NCBI GenBank assembly: GCA_963667455.2
Contig: CAXXFR010000025.1
Span: 62,001 to 126,000 of the forward strand
DNA: 64,000 nucleotides
Direction of reading: 5' to 3'
From: Bin55 sp963667455
GTDB lineage: Bacteria; Pseudomonadota; Gammaproteobacteria; Pseudomonadales; Azotimanducaceae
The notes below the pieces were generated by a model. That model was not told the DNA's origin, ran no database searches, and was given only the letters and a program-made list of their open reading frames with translations. Positions within the stretch are counted from its first letter, which is position 1, and each line of letters begins with the position of its first letter. Positions 55,303 through 64,000 of the stretch are shown piece after piece. A program made the position numbers and the translations under genes.

Positions 55303-55788
55303 TTAGGCCGCAAAATCAACCTGTTGGATGTGCTTGCGAAACACACTTCTGCCCTTAAGCCGCCAACCGACAAGCAACGGCACACCGATCAGAGTCAGAA
55401 AAATAGCAATCTGCGCACCCAGTGGCACCACGTAGTAGTACGTGTCCCAAACGCCCAGCAGTTCGAGTGTTATTACGAAGGAACCAAGAAGAGCGAGAAA
55501 TAATAGACTAGCAATCAAGAACGTGAACACGAAGGAGAGACCTATTCCTTTCGTGATTGCATTCAAGTCACTCTTAACCGCGCCTTTGGAGACCAGCACG
55601 CTTCGCAATACCCAGAACGCCAAGAAGACTAGGAGTCCGATACCAACTTTGTGATCAATACCCTGTACCGACATAAAGCCCAAGAGAATCGGACCGACTA
55701 ACACCAACGCCCACATACTCCACGCCCATGCTCCAAGAGGAGCGTCCAGCTTCCGGAAAAGTGCAAAGGGTCCAGGATGCTTGTTCAA
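55303..55788 (-). CDS. Array B copy 5: four-helix membrane paralog
   Basis: A paralog at the upstream edge of the array. The open frame reaches back to 55968, but alignment to the other copies (LNKHPGPFALFRKLDAPLGAWAWSM) points to a TTG start at 55788, giving 161 residues. The loop is VSKGAVKSDLNAI and the tail GWRLKGRSVFRKHIQQ. The GTGTACGAT box is not found at the 36-base position; only a weaker TGTACACT occurs upstream at about 55820. The start is therefore uncertain. Confidence 0.7.
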   Translation of the reverse strand: MNKHPGPFALFRKLDAPLGAWAWSMWALVLVGPILLGFMSVQGIDHKVGIGLLVFLAFWVLRSVLVSKGAVKSDLNAITKGIGLSFVFTFLIASLLFLALLGSFVITLELLGVWDTYYYVVPLGAQIAIFLTLIGVPLLVGWRLKGRSVFRKHIQQVDFAA

Positions 55789-55994
55789 TTTCTTGTTCAA
55801 AGCAATGCGAATGCTCTGAGTAGAGTGTACATCGACCATGAAGGAGTGCAAGAGTTCCGCCCATTGCGATGTTGCTGGCTGAACGAGTTGGAAATGCAAG
55901 TGCATTCCGGCTCTCCAATTGACCCCAATCCAACTCCCATCTCCCAATGTGCTAAATTCGCACCTCAAATTCAGTTGTCCAGTAGGAAATGACC

Positions 55995-57077
55995 ATGCCT
56001 GTGATTACTTCGTCAGACGGACCGGTAGCAGTTACCGGAGCCGCCGGCTACATCGGATGCCACACCGTCCACTCGTTCCTTGAGAGAGGCTATACCGTCC
56101 GGGCTTGCGTCAGAGACCCAAACGCTCCTGACAAGGTCAATCATCTCGAAGCGATGAACAACGAGGGCCTGCCCGGGAAAGTCGAAGTCGTTCGTGGAGA
56201 TATCCTCGAATCGGGTAGTTACGACGAACCCTTTGCGGAATGCAGCGCCATTCTGCATGTTGGAACACCAATGTTGTACGGCGGCCAAATCACGCCTCGC
56301 GAGTGCTATGACGGCATGGTCGAAGGCATCAAGAACGTTCTAGACTCTGCTACCAAGGCCGGAACCGTCAAACGTTTTGTCTATACGAGCTCGTTTGCCG
56401 CAATTGGCCATCCAGCACCGTCTGGCTACGTGTACACCGAAGACGACTGGGCCGATGCCAATCGAGATCGCGATAGATCCTGGAACGAAGACAGCATTGA
56501 TCGCGACGGCGGAATCGCCTATGCGTGGGCTAAGGTCAACACCGAGCGCTACATCAACGGATTTTGTGAGGAGAACTCTGACTACGATGCCGTCTCGATT
56601 TGCCCGTGCGTTGTGTTGGGACCTTTGCTCAGCACCGCACACGAGGGATTGGGTTCGTGGCAGTGGGCACTGGCGCGGATGTTGGAAGGCAAACCATGTC
56701 CTCGGGGATGGCAAGCGCTGTGGAACATCGTCGATGTACGCGACGTGGCCGAAGCACACGCGTTGGTGTGCGAAAGCGACAACGTCCAACCCGGCAGTCG
56801 ATATCAGCTAACTGCAACCGATGCTTCGGGCGAGTTAAACGTCGACCAGCTTCAAGAACACTTGCAGAATCTCTTTCCTGACTTGCTAGTCGGTGGACGA
56901 CCTCCTGAAATGGAGGCATTCTTAGAGCGTCGTTCGATTCACGATGGCCCTCGAGCGTATTGCACCAAGGCAATCAACGATCTAGGACTCGAAACTCGAG
57001 CAATTGAAGACACGATAGAGACCACCGGAAAGACGATGGTCGAATTGGGGCTGTGTAAGCCTACCCGTCGAGAGTAG
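55995..57077 (+). CDS. NAD-dependent epimerase/dehydratase (extended SDR)
   Basis: A 360-residue extended SDR of the dihydroflavonol-reductase-like group. TGAAGYIG lies near residue 14, followed by CVRDPNAPDKVNHL, the catalytic serine region YTSSFAAIG, and YAWAKVNTE containing Tyr and Lys (about 175). The ATG at 55995 has AGGA 7 bases upstream; the ATG at 55989 is too close to that site. It probably reduces a carbonyl of a hydrophobic or sugar-like substrate. Confidence 0.9.
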   Translation: MPVITSSDGPVAVTGAAGYIGCHTVHSFLERGYTVRACVRDPNAPDKVNHLEAMNNEGLPGKVEVVRGDILESGSYDEPFAECSAILHVGTPMLYGGQITPRECYDGMVEGIKNVLDSATKAGTVKRFVYTSSFAAIGHPAPSGYVYTEDDWADANRDRDRSWNEDSIDRDGGIAYAWAKVNTERYINGFCEENSDYDAVSICPCVVLGPLLSTAHEGLGSWQWALARMLEGKPCPRGWQALWNIVDVRDVAEAHALVCESDNVQPGSRYQLTATDASGELNVDQLQEHLQNLFPDLLVGGRPPEMEAFLERRSIHDGPRAYCTKAINDLGLETRAIEDTIETTGKTMVELGLCKPTRRE

Positions 57078-57099
57078 TTCAGTAGGACACGCTGGCCAA

Positions 57100-58092
57100 T
57101 CAGCGGTAGGTCAAGTCCTTTGCGCTCTTCATGCCGTGCGACCCGGGAACAAGAACATCGTATCCGTCCGCTAGTGCATAGCGTGGTGGGAGACAGTCCG
57201 CGAAGTAGTTAAGAGCTCCTGCGGGCTGCCAGTAGCCGATCAGACGACGCATGTCTTCCGACAGAGTCTTTGCAATCTCCGGCGGACACGCCAAGAACTG
57301 GTTCTCCTCCTGCGAGAGGAACGACAGGCTGTAGTCGATGTTCATGCCGACACGTCGTTCGCTGCTCTGGTTCGCACCGGCACCATGTACGGTCCAACCC
57401 GTCCACACAAGAACGCTGCCTTTCGGCATCACCGCTTGAACAGTCTCGAAGTCAGACTTGTTGTACCAAGTCATGGTTTTCGGGCTTTCCGCGTCCACTA
57501 CATCTGGCCATCGGTGACTGCCGGGCACCACATGTGTCGCACCATTGGCTTCAGTGAAGTCGGTCAAAGCCCACATGGTCTCCACTTGAAGCTCCAGTTC
57601 AAGTCCAGCGAAGTTGTGGACCCATAAACCATTTCCGCGGTGAACGGGCTGTCGTTCCTGACCGGGACCGACGTCAATGATTTGTGTCAGTCCAAGCCGC
57701 CACGGGTAAGTTCCTTCGCCTCGAGGAGCCTGAATCATCTTCACCGAGTTCCCTTCTCGATACTGCTTTCCAAGCAGTGACTCACACAGAGCAACAACAG
57801 CAGGGTGGCCAATGGTCGCGTGCGAGCTGGGCGAGCGAGCGACCAGCGCACCGACTCGCCGCGAGTGTTCTAGACCATGAAGACCGTGCGGGGTGGATTC
57901 GATGAACGGTTCCATTTCCGCCAGAATCCCATCGACGACGTCATGCGGCACGGCATCTTCAATGATTACGACTCCGTCTCGATTCATCGCATCTAGTGCA
58001 CTTTCCTGTAGCGACTCGGTCCCGTCGTTTTTCACGGCATCCGCATAGTTGAGCCGACTGATCGACATCTGGTGCTCTTCTTGCTGCGTCAT
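57100..58092 (-). CDS. Phytanoyl-CoA dioxygenase family protein
   Basis: A 330-residue Fe(II)/2OG oxygenase, convergent with the epimerase. The domain starts at about residue 25 (ESALDAMNRDGVVIIEDAVPHDVVDGI). The distal histidine is in VWTGWTVHGAGANQSSERRVG, with the 2OG arginine following, and HRWPDVV and the ETMWALTDFTEANGATHVVPGSH core are typical. The HxD motif is less obvious (VHRGNG segment) and may be altered. Two starts are possible, 58092 and 58068; GAAGAG lies upstream of the second. Confidence 0.82.
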   Translation of the reverse strand: MTQQEEHQMSISRLNYADAVKNDGTESLQESALDAMNRDGVVIIEDAVPHDVVDGILAEMEPFIESTPHGLHGLEHSRRVGALVARSPSSHATIGHPAVVALCESLLGKQYREGNSVKMIQAPRGEGTYPWRLGLTQIIDVGPGQERQPVHRGNGLWVHNFAGLELELQVETMWALTDFTEANGATHVVPGSHRWPDVVDAESPKTMTWYNKSDFETVQAVMPKGSVLVWTGWTVHGAGANQSSERRVGMNIDYSLSFLSQEENQFLACPPEIAKTLSEDMRRLIGYWQPAGALNYFADCLPPRYALADGYDVLVPGSHGMKSAKDLTYR

Positions 58093-58107
58093 CGGTGCTC
58101 GGCAGTC

Positions 58108-58890
58108 CTAGTCGGCGATATCGGCGTAGACGGGTACGTGGTCGGAAGGCGTCTTCTCTTCCTTCCTGTTTCTGTAGTCACGGTCAATGTGAACATCTAA
58201 AGTACGAGAGCGGATTTCGGGGGTTCCGTAGATCATGTCGATTCGCAAGCCCTGTCCTCGCTCCCAAGATCCTCCTCGATAGTCCCACCACGAGTGCTGG
58301 CGGGATCCAGGATTCAGCTCGCGATAGAGATCGTGGAGATTGAGATCGACGAACTTTCGCAAACTGCTTCTTTCGGGTTCGGTGTGGTACATCTCACCGT
58401 CGCCTTCTGCACCACGCCATGTATCTCTAGTTGACGGAACGATATTGAAATCGCCGCCGATTGCCGATGCGGGATGCTCCTTGGTCAATTCTTCCCAGTA
58501 TTCGCACAACGAATCGAACCAGCGTAGCTTCATTTCATAATCGGCATGCTCGGGATTCTTGCCGTTCGGGCAATAGACGCATGTAAAGGTCATTCCGTCC
58601 AATTGCGCAGTGATCAATCGTGATCCATTGGTCTCTTGCCCCGGCAGTCCGCGGCGGATCACTTCACATGAGACACCGCTTTTCGAGGCGATTCCCACAC
58701 CGTTCCAGCTCTTTTGCCCGTGAGTTTGGACTTCGTAACCGAGCTCATTGAAGAATTTGTGGGGGAAAGTCTCGTCTTCTGACTTCAATTCTTGAAATCC
58801 GACGATATCCGGCTCTCTTTCCTTGAGCCAGAGGGCGACAAAATCCAATCTTGCTCGGATGCCGTTGATGTTCCAAATCGCTATACGCAT
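58108..58890 (-). CDS. xth: Exodeoxyribonuclease III
   Basis: A 260-residue AP endonuclease/3'-5' exonuclease of the EEP fold, acting in base excision repair. Catalytic marks are NINGIRAR near residue 9, FQELKSED (Glu metal ligand, about 36), GGDFNIVPSTRDTW (about 145), and the C-terminal SDHVPVYADI. The YRGGSWERGQGLRIDMIY segment is also typical. It lies 15 bases upstream of the PhyH gene on the same strand. Confidence 0.95.
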   Translation of the reverse strand: MRIAIWNINGIRARLDFVALWLKEREPDIVGFQELKSEDETFPHKFFNELGYEVQTHGQKSWNGVGIASKSGVSCEVIRRGLPGQETNGSRLITAQLDGMTFTCVYCPNGKNPEHADYEMKLRWFDSLCEYWEELTKEHPASAIGGDFNIVPSTRDTWRGAEGDGEMYHTEPERSSLRKFVDLNLHDLYRELNPGSRQHSWWDYRGGSWERGQGLRIDMIYGTPEIRSRTLDVHIDRDYRNRKEEKTPSDHVPVYADIAD

Positions 58891-58986
58891 GAGTTGTCAA
58901 CCTAAGGAGTTAGTCGATCGGAGGAGTGCAGGGAATTACAGGCATCGGTCTCTCTCTGCAACAGGTGCAATCGCGGAACTCCGACA

Positions 58987-59955
58987 CTAATATGCCGATC
59001 CGACTGTGACACCGTCGTAGTCAATGGCCGTGTTGATCTCCACGCCCCCCATTCGTTCTACTTGCTGCGACAACCGATCAAGTCCTTCAATGCTCGTCGA
59101 AAAGGCTATGCCGATATCGCCTCCGCCCGCACCCGAAGGTTTGTAGAGAACTCCTTCTCGATTGGCCACCGCCTTCATTGCCCTGTGCTGTGGACCCCAG
59201 ATTCCAAGCCCTGAAGCATTGTCGATCAGTTCCTGCACTTCGATGAAATAGCGGAGAGCATCCAGAAAACTGTCCGAACTTTGAACGGATTGAACAACGC
59301 GAGTAGAAGCCTCGCGAAATTGCTCCACAGAACTTGCTGGTTGGGTCTTAATCCAGTTTTGGAATGATAGTACTCGTCCCTCCGTGTTGGTGCTGACTCC
59401 TACGTAGAAGACCCTGAAATTCAGAGAAGCCGGCATCTTCAGCGGCTTGACCTTTCCCGTTTCAAAGCAAATCACTCCGCCGCAGTAGGATGCGGCAACA
59501 TCGATTCCACTTCCGCCTGTGCGGAACTGTTCGTGCAAGGCAAGGGCTCCTTCCATCGAGTGAGACGTCCCAGCCAACTCGCTGGCAGCCGCATACAACG
59601 CAACGAGTGAAGCAGCACTCGAGCCAAGCCCCAATTTCTTGCCAAAACTGTAGAGACCGCGCGTATCCATCGATAGGTCAGCGTGTTCAGGCAAGTCAAA
59701 CGAGGCATTCAAGCATCTCAACGCATAAGCCAAGAGATCTTCCGACTTTGAATTCCGAATGGCATCAAGCGAAAGTTCTGCGTTCCACATCGGAGGCTGC
59801 GAACGAAACCTCCAACCACCTTCAGAAGTTACGTCCAATGTGCACGAAGCGCGACGGTCCACCGCGATAACGATGGCTGGAGCTCCCAGTAGTACCGCAT
59901 AGTCTCCCGACACAACGACCTTGCCGGGTGCGGAGGCACGGATGCTGTTACTCAA
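58987..59955 (-). CDS. GHMP kinase, probable phosphomevalonate/mevalonate kinase
   Basis: A 322-residue GHMP kinase. It has APGKVVVSGDYAVLLGAPA at the start, the ATP loop KLGLGSSAAS (about 110), GGSGIDVAASYCGG (about 148), and the C-terminal KPSGAGGGDIGIAF (about 275). It resembles ERG8-type phosphomevalonate kinase more than mevalonate kinase, but a dual or alternative role is possible. Its start overlaps the mvaD stop by 8 bases, so it acts with diphosphomevalonate decarboxylase in isoprenoid synthesis. Confidence 0.85.
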   Translation of the reverse strand: MSNSIRASAPGKVVVSGDYAVLLGAPAIVIAVDRRASCTLDVTSEGGWRFRSQPPMWNAELSLDAIRNSKSEDLLAYALRCLNASFDLPEHADLSMDTRGLYSFGKKLGLGSSAASLVALYAAASELAGTSHSMEGALALHEQFRTGGSGIDVAASYCGGVICFETGKVKPLKMPASLNFRVFYVGVSTNTEGRVLSFQNWIKTQPASSVEQFREASTRVVQSVQSSDSFLDALRYFIEVQELIDNASGLGIWGPQHRAMKAVANREGVLYKPSGAGGGDIGIAFSTSIEGLDRLSQQVERMGGVEINTAIDYDGVTVGSAY

Positions 59956-60892
59956 CTGTGGGCCTACCGCCGACCGAGCTTGTCAGTGTGAACGCAACTC
60001 CGGGAGTGTTCTTCAAGTACTCCTCCACAGTATCCAACGAATCCGGAGTGCAGAAGGCTTTGAGCTGCGGTCCCGCATCGCTGGTGAAGAAAACCGATAC
60101 CCCACCCCGCTGCAGTTTCCTTACGGTATCAATGCTTGCCATGGTTCCAGCGTTCCAGTAGATGAGCGGAGGCGAACTGGACAGCATCAGAGCGTGCAAC
60201 TTGCAGCAGCTTCCTTCCGCGATCGCTGCAAGTTGATCGAAGTCCCGATTCTTGATGGCGTTCAAACACTCTCGATAGTCCGCCTCAGTCGACTCACACC
60301 AGCTCTCATAGAAGCCCGACGTCGCCGAGCTACGCGCCATGCCTTCGGTTGAAGGCACATCTTTTTGACGCGGGTCGGTAACAGCCACTACCACTCGCAA
60401 GTCCCAATGATCGCCCGGGTGAAGCTGTCTGGCCACGCAGCGTTCGCCTTCCGGTACGAGACTGACAAAACCACCATGTGTAGATCTCGCCGCCGAAGCA
60501 GACCCTAGACGCGAAAGATCCGACAGACAATCCTTGCTCAGCTGCAACCCAAAGGCGGAATCAAGAGCAAGAGTGAGAGCCGCAAACCCAGACGAAGAAG
60601 AAGCCAAACCACAACTAGCGGGAAAATTGCTTTGGGACTCGACTCGCACAGGAGGGATGTCGAATCGCGACCGAACTTGACCTAGCCAACTGAGAATTTT
60701 CTGGTCTTCGACCCTTCTGCCATTGAGTTGAATCGCATCGGCAGAGCTCGCCTCGACCTTCGTTGTCGTAACCAGATCCTCAAGCGTTGCCGAAACCGAA
60801 GGAGTCTTCGGTATGTTCAACTCGCCTGACTGTTTTCCCCAGTACTTGACCAGCGCAATGTTCGGATGCGCATGGGCGGTGGCCGAGGTCAT
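59948..60892 (-). CDS. mvaD: Diphosphomevalonate decarboxylase
   Basis: A 314-residue GHMP-superfamily enzyme that makes isopentenyl diphosphate from mevalonate diphosphate using ATP. Marks are HPNIALVKYWGKQSGELNIPKTPSVSATL at the start (split by family), NFPASCGLASSSSGFAALTLA (about 88), and SSATSGFYESWCE; the catalytic Asp is in FTSDAGPQLKAF (about 280). It is translationally coupled to the amidase gene upstream (ATGA) and to the kinase downstream. Confidence 0.93.
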   Translation of the reverse strand: MTSATAHAHPNIALVKYWGKQSGELNIPKTPSVSATLEDLVTTTKVEASSADAIQLNGRRVEDQKILSWLGQVRSRFDIPPVRVESQSNFPASCGLASSSSGFAALTLALDSAFGLQLSKDCLSDLSRLGSASAARSTHGGFVSLVPEGERCVARQLHPGDHWDLRVVVAVTDPRQKDVPSTEGMARSSATSGFYESWCESTEADYRECLNAIKNRDFDQLAAIAEGSCCKLHALMLSSSPPLIYWNAGTMASIDTVRKLQRGGVSVFFTSDAGPQLKAFCTPDSLDTVEEYLKNTPGVAFTLTSSVGGRPTVE

Positions 60893-62346
60893 CTATAGTT
60901 AGGTGGAGCCTCGAACGCAAAGCCCTCTTGTTCCAACACCTTGGCCGCTCCTATCGTCAAGAGATCGCCAAATTCCGGTCCGATGATCTGAACACCAGCG
61001 GGCAATCCGTCCGCCACTGGTCCGGTGGGAATTACCGTCGAGGGGAGATAAGCGTTCACAGCTATGCCAGCCCAAAACAGTTGACGGAAGTAATTCTGCT
61101 CGCCTCCATTGACCGTAATGGTGCGTTCGCCCATCGGTCGGTGATCATGCTTGAACGCTGTTGTAGCCATGATCGGCGCAATCACGAAGTCATAGTCTCG
61201 GAAAAACCGGTACCAATCCCAACGAATATGGGTGCGCTCTTCATTGAACTGCACCCAGTCTCGGAAACGAGCAACCGGCGATCGGCGAACACGCGAACTG
61301 GGTGAATCGTCAATTTCTCCGTCGCCGAGTTCTTCTTCCAAGTACTCGATGCGAGACAGATAGTCTTCCAACGGTACTCTGCACGTCATCGTGGCATTCA
61401 GCAGACACTGATACGTTGTGTGGCCTTGATCGGACGTGAAGTCGGGGCGTGCTTTGTAGTTCACCGTTGCTCCAAGTCCCTTGAGGCAATCTGCCACGGC
61501 TTGCACTTGTTGCTTGATGACTTGATCGACAGGCGCAATCTCATCGTCAGACCAAATGGCCACCTTCCATTCACTCGGCGGCTTGTCCAGAGTAGGCAGA
61601 TTTAGCTGCAATCCACGTTGCTGGATTTCATCCGGCCCCGCCATTACATTGACGGCAACTTCAAGATCGTTCGCCGATCTAGCAAGCGGTCCAATCACCG
61701 ACAGATCCGACGGAGACAGAATGCCCGGTGTGGCGTGACCTCGAGGCGGAAGTAGATTCCACGTCGGCTTGTGTCCAAACACCCCACAAAAGTGAGCAGG
61801 GTTTCGGATCGAGCCTCCAATGTCCGAACCAGTATCGATTCCTGACAATCCGGCAGCCAACGATGCTGCCGATCCGCCCGAAGATCCGCCGGGAATTCGA
61901 TCCGTATCCCACGGATTGTTCGATGTCCCATAAATCTCGTTGTAGCTCTGAAAATCGGAGAGACGCAACGGTACATTGGTCTTGCCAAAAATGACCGCCC
62001 CAGCTTGCTTCAATCGTTGAACCGAGAGCGCATCGTAATTCGGAAAGTTGTCTTTCAGTTCCGGAACGCCCCAAGTGCTAGGTGTACCAACGATGTCATA
62101 GGACTCCTTGATGGTCATGGGCACGCCGTGCAACGGCCCAACCTGACCTCCCGATGCGATGGCTTCGTCAGCTTGCTTTGCTGAATCCATTGCTTCGTCT
62201 CGCATCTGCCAAATGATCGCGTTCAAGCTTGGGTTGTATTCATCCACTCTCTTGAAGTAGAACTCGAGCAGTTCCACGCTGGAGATTTCTTTCTCTCGGA
62301 TCATGCGAGCCAGCGCAACTGCGGATTTGAATGCCAATTCACTCAT
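60889..62346 (-). CDS. Amidase (amidase-signature family)
   Basis: A 485-residue Ser-Ser-Lys amidase. The lysine is in GVPMTIKES (about 77), the glycine/serine loop is GGSSGGSAASLAAGLSGIDTGSD (about 152-175), and SIRNPAHFCGVFGHKPT follows. It resembles general acylamidases rather than GatA, because no gatB or gatC is nearby. It is the first gene of a three-gene coupled operon with mvaD and a GHMP kinase, an unusual association. The C-terminal GVQIIGPEFGD segment is typical. Confidence 0.92.
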   Translation of the reverse strand: MSELAFKSAVALARMIREKEISSVELLEFYFKRVDEYNPSLNAIIWQMRDEAMDSAKQADEAIASGGQVGPLHGVPMTIKESYDIVGTPSTWGVPELKDNFPNYDALSVQRLKQAGAVIFGKTNVPLRLSDFQSYNEIYGTSNNPWDTDRIPGGSSGGSAASLAAGLSGIDTGSDIGGSIRNPAHFCGVFGHKPTWNLLPPRGHATPGILSPSDLSVIGPLARSANDLEVAVNVMAGPDEIQQRGLQLNLPTLDKPPSEWKVAIWSDDEIAPVDQVIKQQVQAVADCLKGLGATVNYKARPDFTSDQGHTTYQCLLNATMTCRVPLEDYLSRIEYLEEELGDGEIDDSPSSRVRRSPVARFRDWVQFNEERTHIRWDWYRFFRDYDFVIAPIMATTAFKHDHRPMGERTITVNGGEQNYFRQLFWAGIAVNAYLPSTVIPTGPVADGLPAGVQIIGPEFGDLLTIGAAKVLEQEGFAFEAPPNYR

Positions 62347-62477
62347 TTTTGGGTTTGCTCCTCGGTGCTAGGCTTCCTATGTTAATTGTGGACACGGCGC
62401 TCATCGACCCCTCTCTTGCGGTTTCTGTTACATTCCACGCTTAGTTGACTGGTGGACTCTTCAGATGGAGTACGCAC

Positions 62478-64000
62478 TTGCTTGAGCGTCTGACCAATCG
62501 AGATGAATGGCGGTACATGCGTCTGATGCATCGTGCCCATCTGCCTCTCGGAATCACTTGGTGGGTATTGCTGGTGGGCCGAGGACTATTGCCAGCTTTG
62601 TTCGCCGTTGCAATGGGATTCGTTGTCGGAGCGGTCGAACGTCAATCCGATCTCATTGGTCCTCTGGTTCTCCTCGGTTCATTCTTCACGCTCGTTCAAG
62701 TTCTCGGTCCGTTGCATGTCACCGTAAGCAAGAACCTTGGAGATCGAGTTGCCTGCCTTCTCAACGACCGGTTGAGCGAGACCTGCGTTGGTCCGGAAGG
62801 AATGGGACATCTCGAAAACCCTAAGGCAACGAACGACTTGGCCATGGCACGGGATTTCGAACTGGGGATAACGGGACCGCCCCTGTCGATTGCCATGGAC
62901 TTCATCGCCGCCGGACTGGTTGAATTGGTGGCCGGAATAGCCGCATGCGTGATCCTTTTCGGCTATGCGTGGTGGGCTCCATTGATATTGGGAGGAGCGT
63001 GGATTTCGACCCACTATTTGCTTCGAGAGAGCGGCGTGTGGCGAGACCGAAACACCGACGAAGTCCGAGGTGCTCAACGACACGCTGACTACGCCTACAA
63101 GCTCGCCGTCAATCCTCCCGCTTCAAAGGAGGTTCGTCTATTCGGACTGGGACCGTGGGTTGTCGATCGCTTTCGACGACATCGACGTCGGCTTCACGAC
63201 TTGCGCTGGGAGGCAACACGTCTACGAGAACAGCCCGTTGTTTGGTGTCTCCTTGTCGTGCTCTCCGCCAACGGCCTGGTGTTCAGTGTCATGGCGATGG
63301 ATGTCGTTGCGGGCACCCTCGGAATGGACCGCATGGTCATATTTGCGAGTTTGGCTTTCACGACCAGCATGATCGCGTTCGGCGGACTGTCGTGGGCACT
63401 TGACAGCGCATCCGCTCCAGCGGGAGCAGTTTTTCGACTGCGCTCCACCATGTACGAGGTCGGTTCGCTCAAGAACGGAACCCACTCGTCGTCCAGCGAA
63501 CCCTCCCAAGAAATTCGATTTCGCGACCTGAGCTTCGCCTATCCAACTTCAGACGAATTAATTCTGTCCGATCTCAATTTATCCATCGAAGCAGGTTCAT
63601 CCATTGCAATCGTAGGCCAAAACGGAGCGGGCAAGACTACGCTCGCCAAACTCCTCTGCAGGCTGTACGACCCCTCCGAAGGCACTATTGAAGTGGACGG
63701 AAGGGACATTAGGACATGGGATCTGACGAGCTGGCGAAGTCGAATCACAGCCGTCTTCCAAGACTTTGCTCGGTACGAATTGTCGCTTCGTCACAACGTC
63801 GATCCGACCAAACAGGTAGACGACGAAACAGTTCTTAGGGCTCTTGACCAAGCTGGAGCCAGCAATCTCGCCGAATTGGACACCATCTTGAGCAAGGCCT
63901 ACGCCGGTGGCATCGATCTTTCCGGCGGTCAGTGGCAACGCATCGCGCTTGCACGTGCACTTTGCGCGGTCTATGCCGGAGCGGGAATCATCTTGCTCGA
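62478..64000 (+). CDS. ABC transporter, fused membrane and ATPase domains (partial, 3' end outside window)
   Basis: An exporter-type half transporter, open to the window edge (507 codons seen). The TTG start at 62478 has GGAG 7 bases upstream; another TTG at 62445 is possible. About six membrane helices occupy the first 330 residues. The ATPase domain follows, with Walker A GQNGAGKTT (about 380), Q-loop VFQDFARY, signature LSGGQWQRIALARAL (about 483), and the start of Walker B IILLD at the edge. LSGGQW rather than LSGGQ-R is seen in peptide/lipid-type exporters. Substrate unknown. Confidence 0.92.
   Translation, partial: MLERLTNRDEWRYMRLMHRAHLPLGITWWVLLVGRGLLPALFAVAMGFVVGAVERQSDLIGPLVLLGSFFTLVQVLGPLHVTVSKNLGDRVACLLNDRLSETCVGPEGMGHLENPKATNDLAMARDFELGITGPPLSIAMDFIAAGLVELVAGIAACVILFGYAWWAPLILGGAWISTHYLLRESGVWRDRNTDEVRGAQRHADYAYKLAVNPPASKEVRLFGLGPWVVDRFRRHRRRLHDLRWEATRLREQPVVWCLLVVLSANGLVFSVMAMDVVAGTLGMDRMVIFASLAFTTSMIAFGGLSWALDSASAPAGAVFRLRSTMYEVGSLKNGTHSSSSEPSQEIRFRDLSFAYPTSDELILSDLNLSIEAGSSIAIVGQNGAGKTTLAKLLCRLYDPSEGTIEVDGRDIRTWDLTSWRSRITAVFQDFARYELSLRHNVDPTKQVDDETVLRALDQAGASNLAELDTILSKAYAGGIDLSGGQWQRIALARALCAVYAGAGIILL

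Overview
The window looks like part of a chromosome of an uncultivated Pseudomonadota, most likely a gammaproteobacterium-like lineage. The best evidence is the macromolecular-synthesis block rpsU-yqeY-dnaG-rpoD at 32.5-36.9 kb. Several features are unusual for a textbook gammaproteobacterium: a single-chain (alpha2-type) glycyl-tRNA synthetase, mevalonate-pathway genes, two full-length RpoD-type sigma factors, and a group I intron in tRNA-Ile(CAU). The mix of ankyrin-repeat proteins, phytanoyl-CoA dioxygenases, luciferase-like oxidoreductases and many acyl-CoA enzymes resembles marine or invertebrate-associated bacteria, but that is inference.

Layout: 0-3.5 kb holds a PLP sulfur-amino-acid enzyme, an SDR, purC and a coupled small unknown gene. 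3.6-5.5 kb is a frameshifted repeat protein. 5.6-16.8 kb is a tandem array (array A) of seven paralogous, membrane-anchored proteins of about 450-460 residues with eight shared cysteines. The repeat period is about 1.64 kb, one copy is decayed, and one is interrupted by a single amber codon. 17-21 kb is an acyl-CoA carboxylase operon (biotin carboxylase, biotinyl carrier, crotonase, carboxyltransferase). 21-32 kb has small and housekeeping genes: pdxH, a histidine phosphatase, a thiolase/DUF35 pair, rhomboid, an AI-2E-type transporter, a nitrilase-like hydrolase, argC with an aminotransferase, and an ankyrin protein.

32.5-42.1 kb is the information-processing block: rpsU, yqeY, dnaG, rpoD, the intron-bearing tRNA, a diheme peroxidase, a second rpoD and glyS. 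42.4-51.9 kb carries oxidoreductases and a second thiolase/DUF35 pair with MaoC, phytanoyl-CoA dioxygenase and luciferase-like genes, probably for degrading branched or side-chain acyl-CoAs. 52-55.8 kb is a second tandem array (array B) of five four-helix membrane paralogs. 56-62.3 kb has an epimerase, a second PhyH, exonuclease III and an amidase-mvaD-GHMP kinase operon. The window ends inside an ABC exporter gene.

The most distinctive feature is the pair of unrelated tandem arrays. In both, each unit has its own conserved promoter-like element at an exactly fixed distance from the start codon: 37 nt in six array-A units and 36 nt in four array-B units. This fixes the start codons (ATG, GTG or TTG) and implies that units are duplicated as whole transcription cassettes. 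I do not recognise either protein family. The group I intron in tRNA-Ile(CAU) is the clearest RNA feature.
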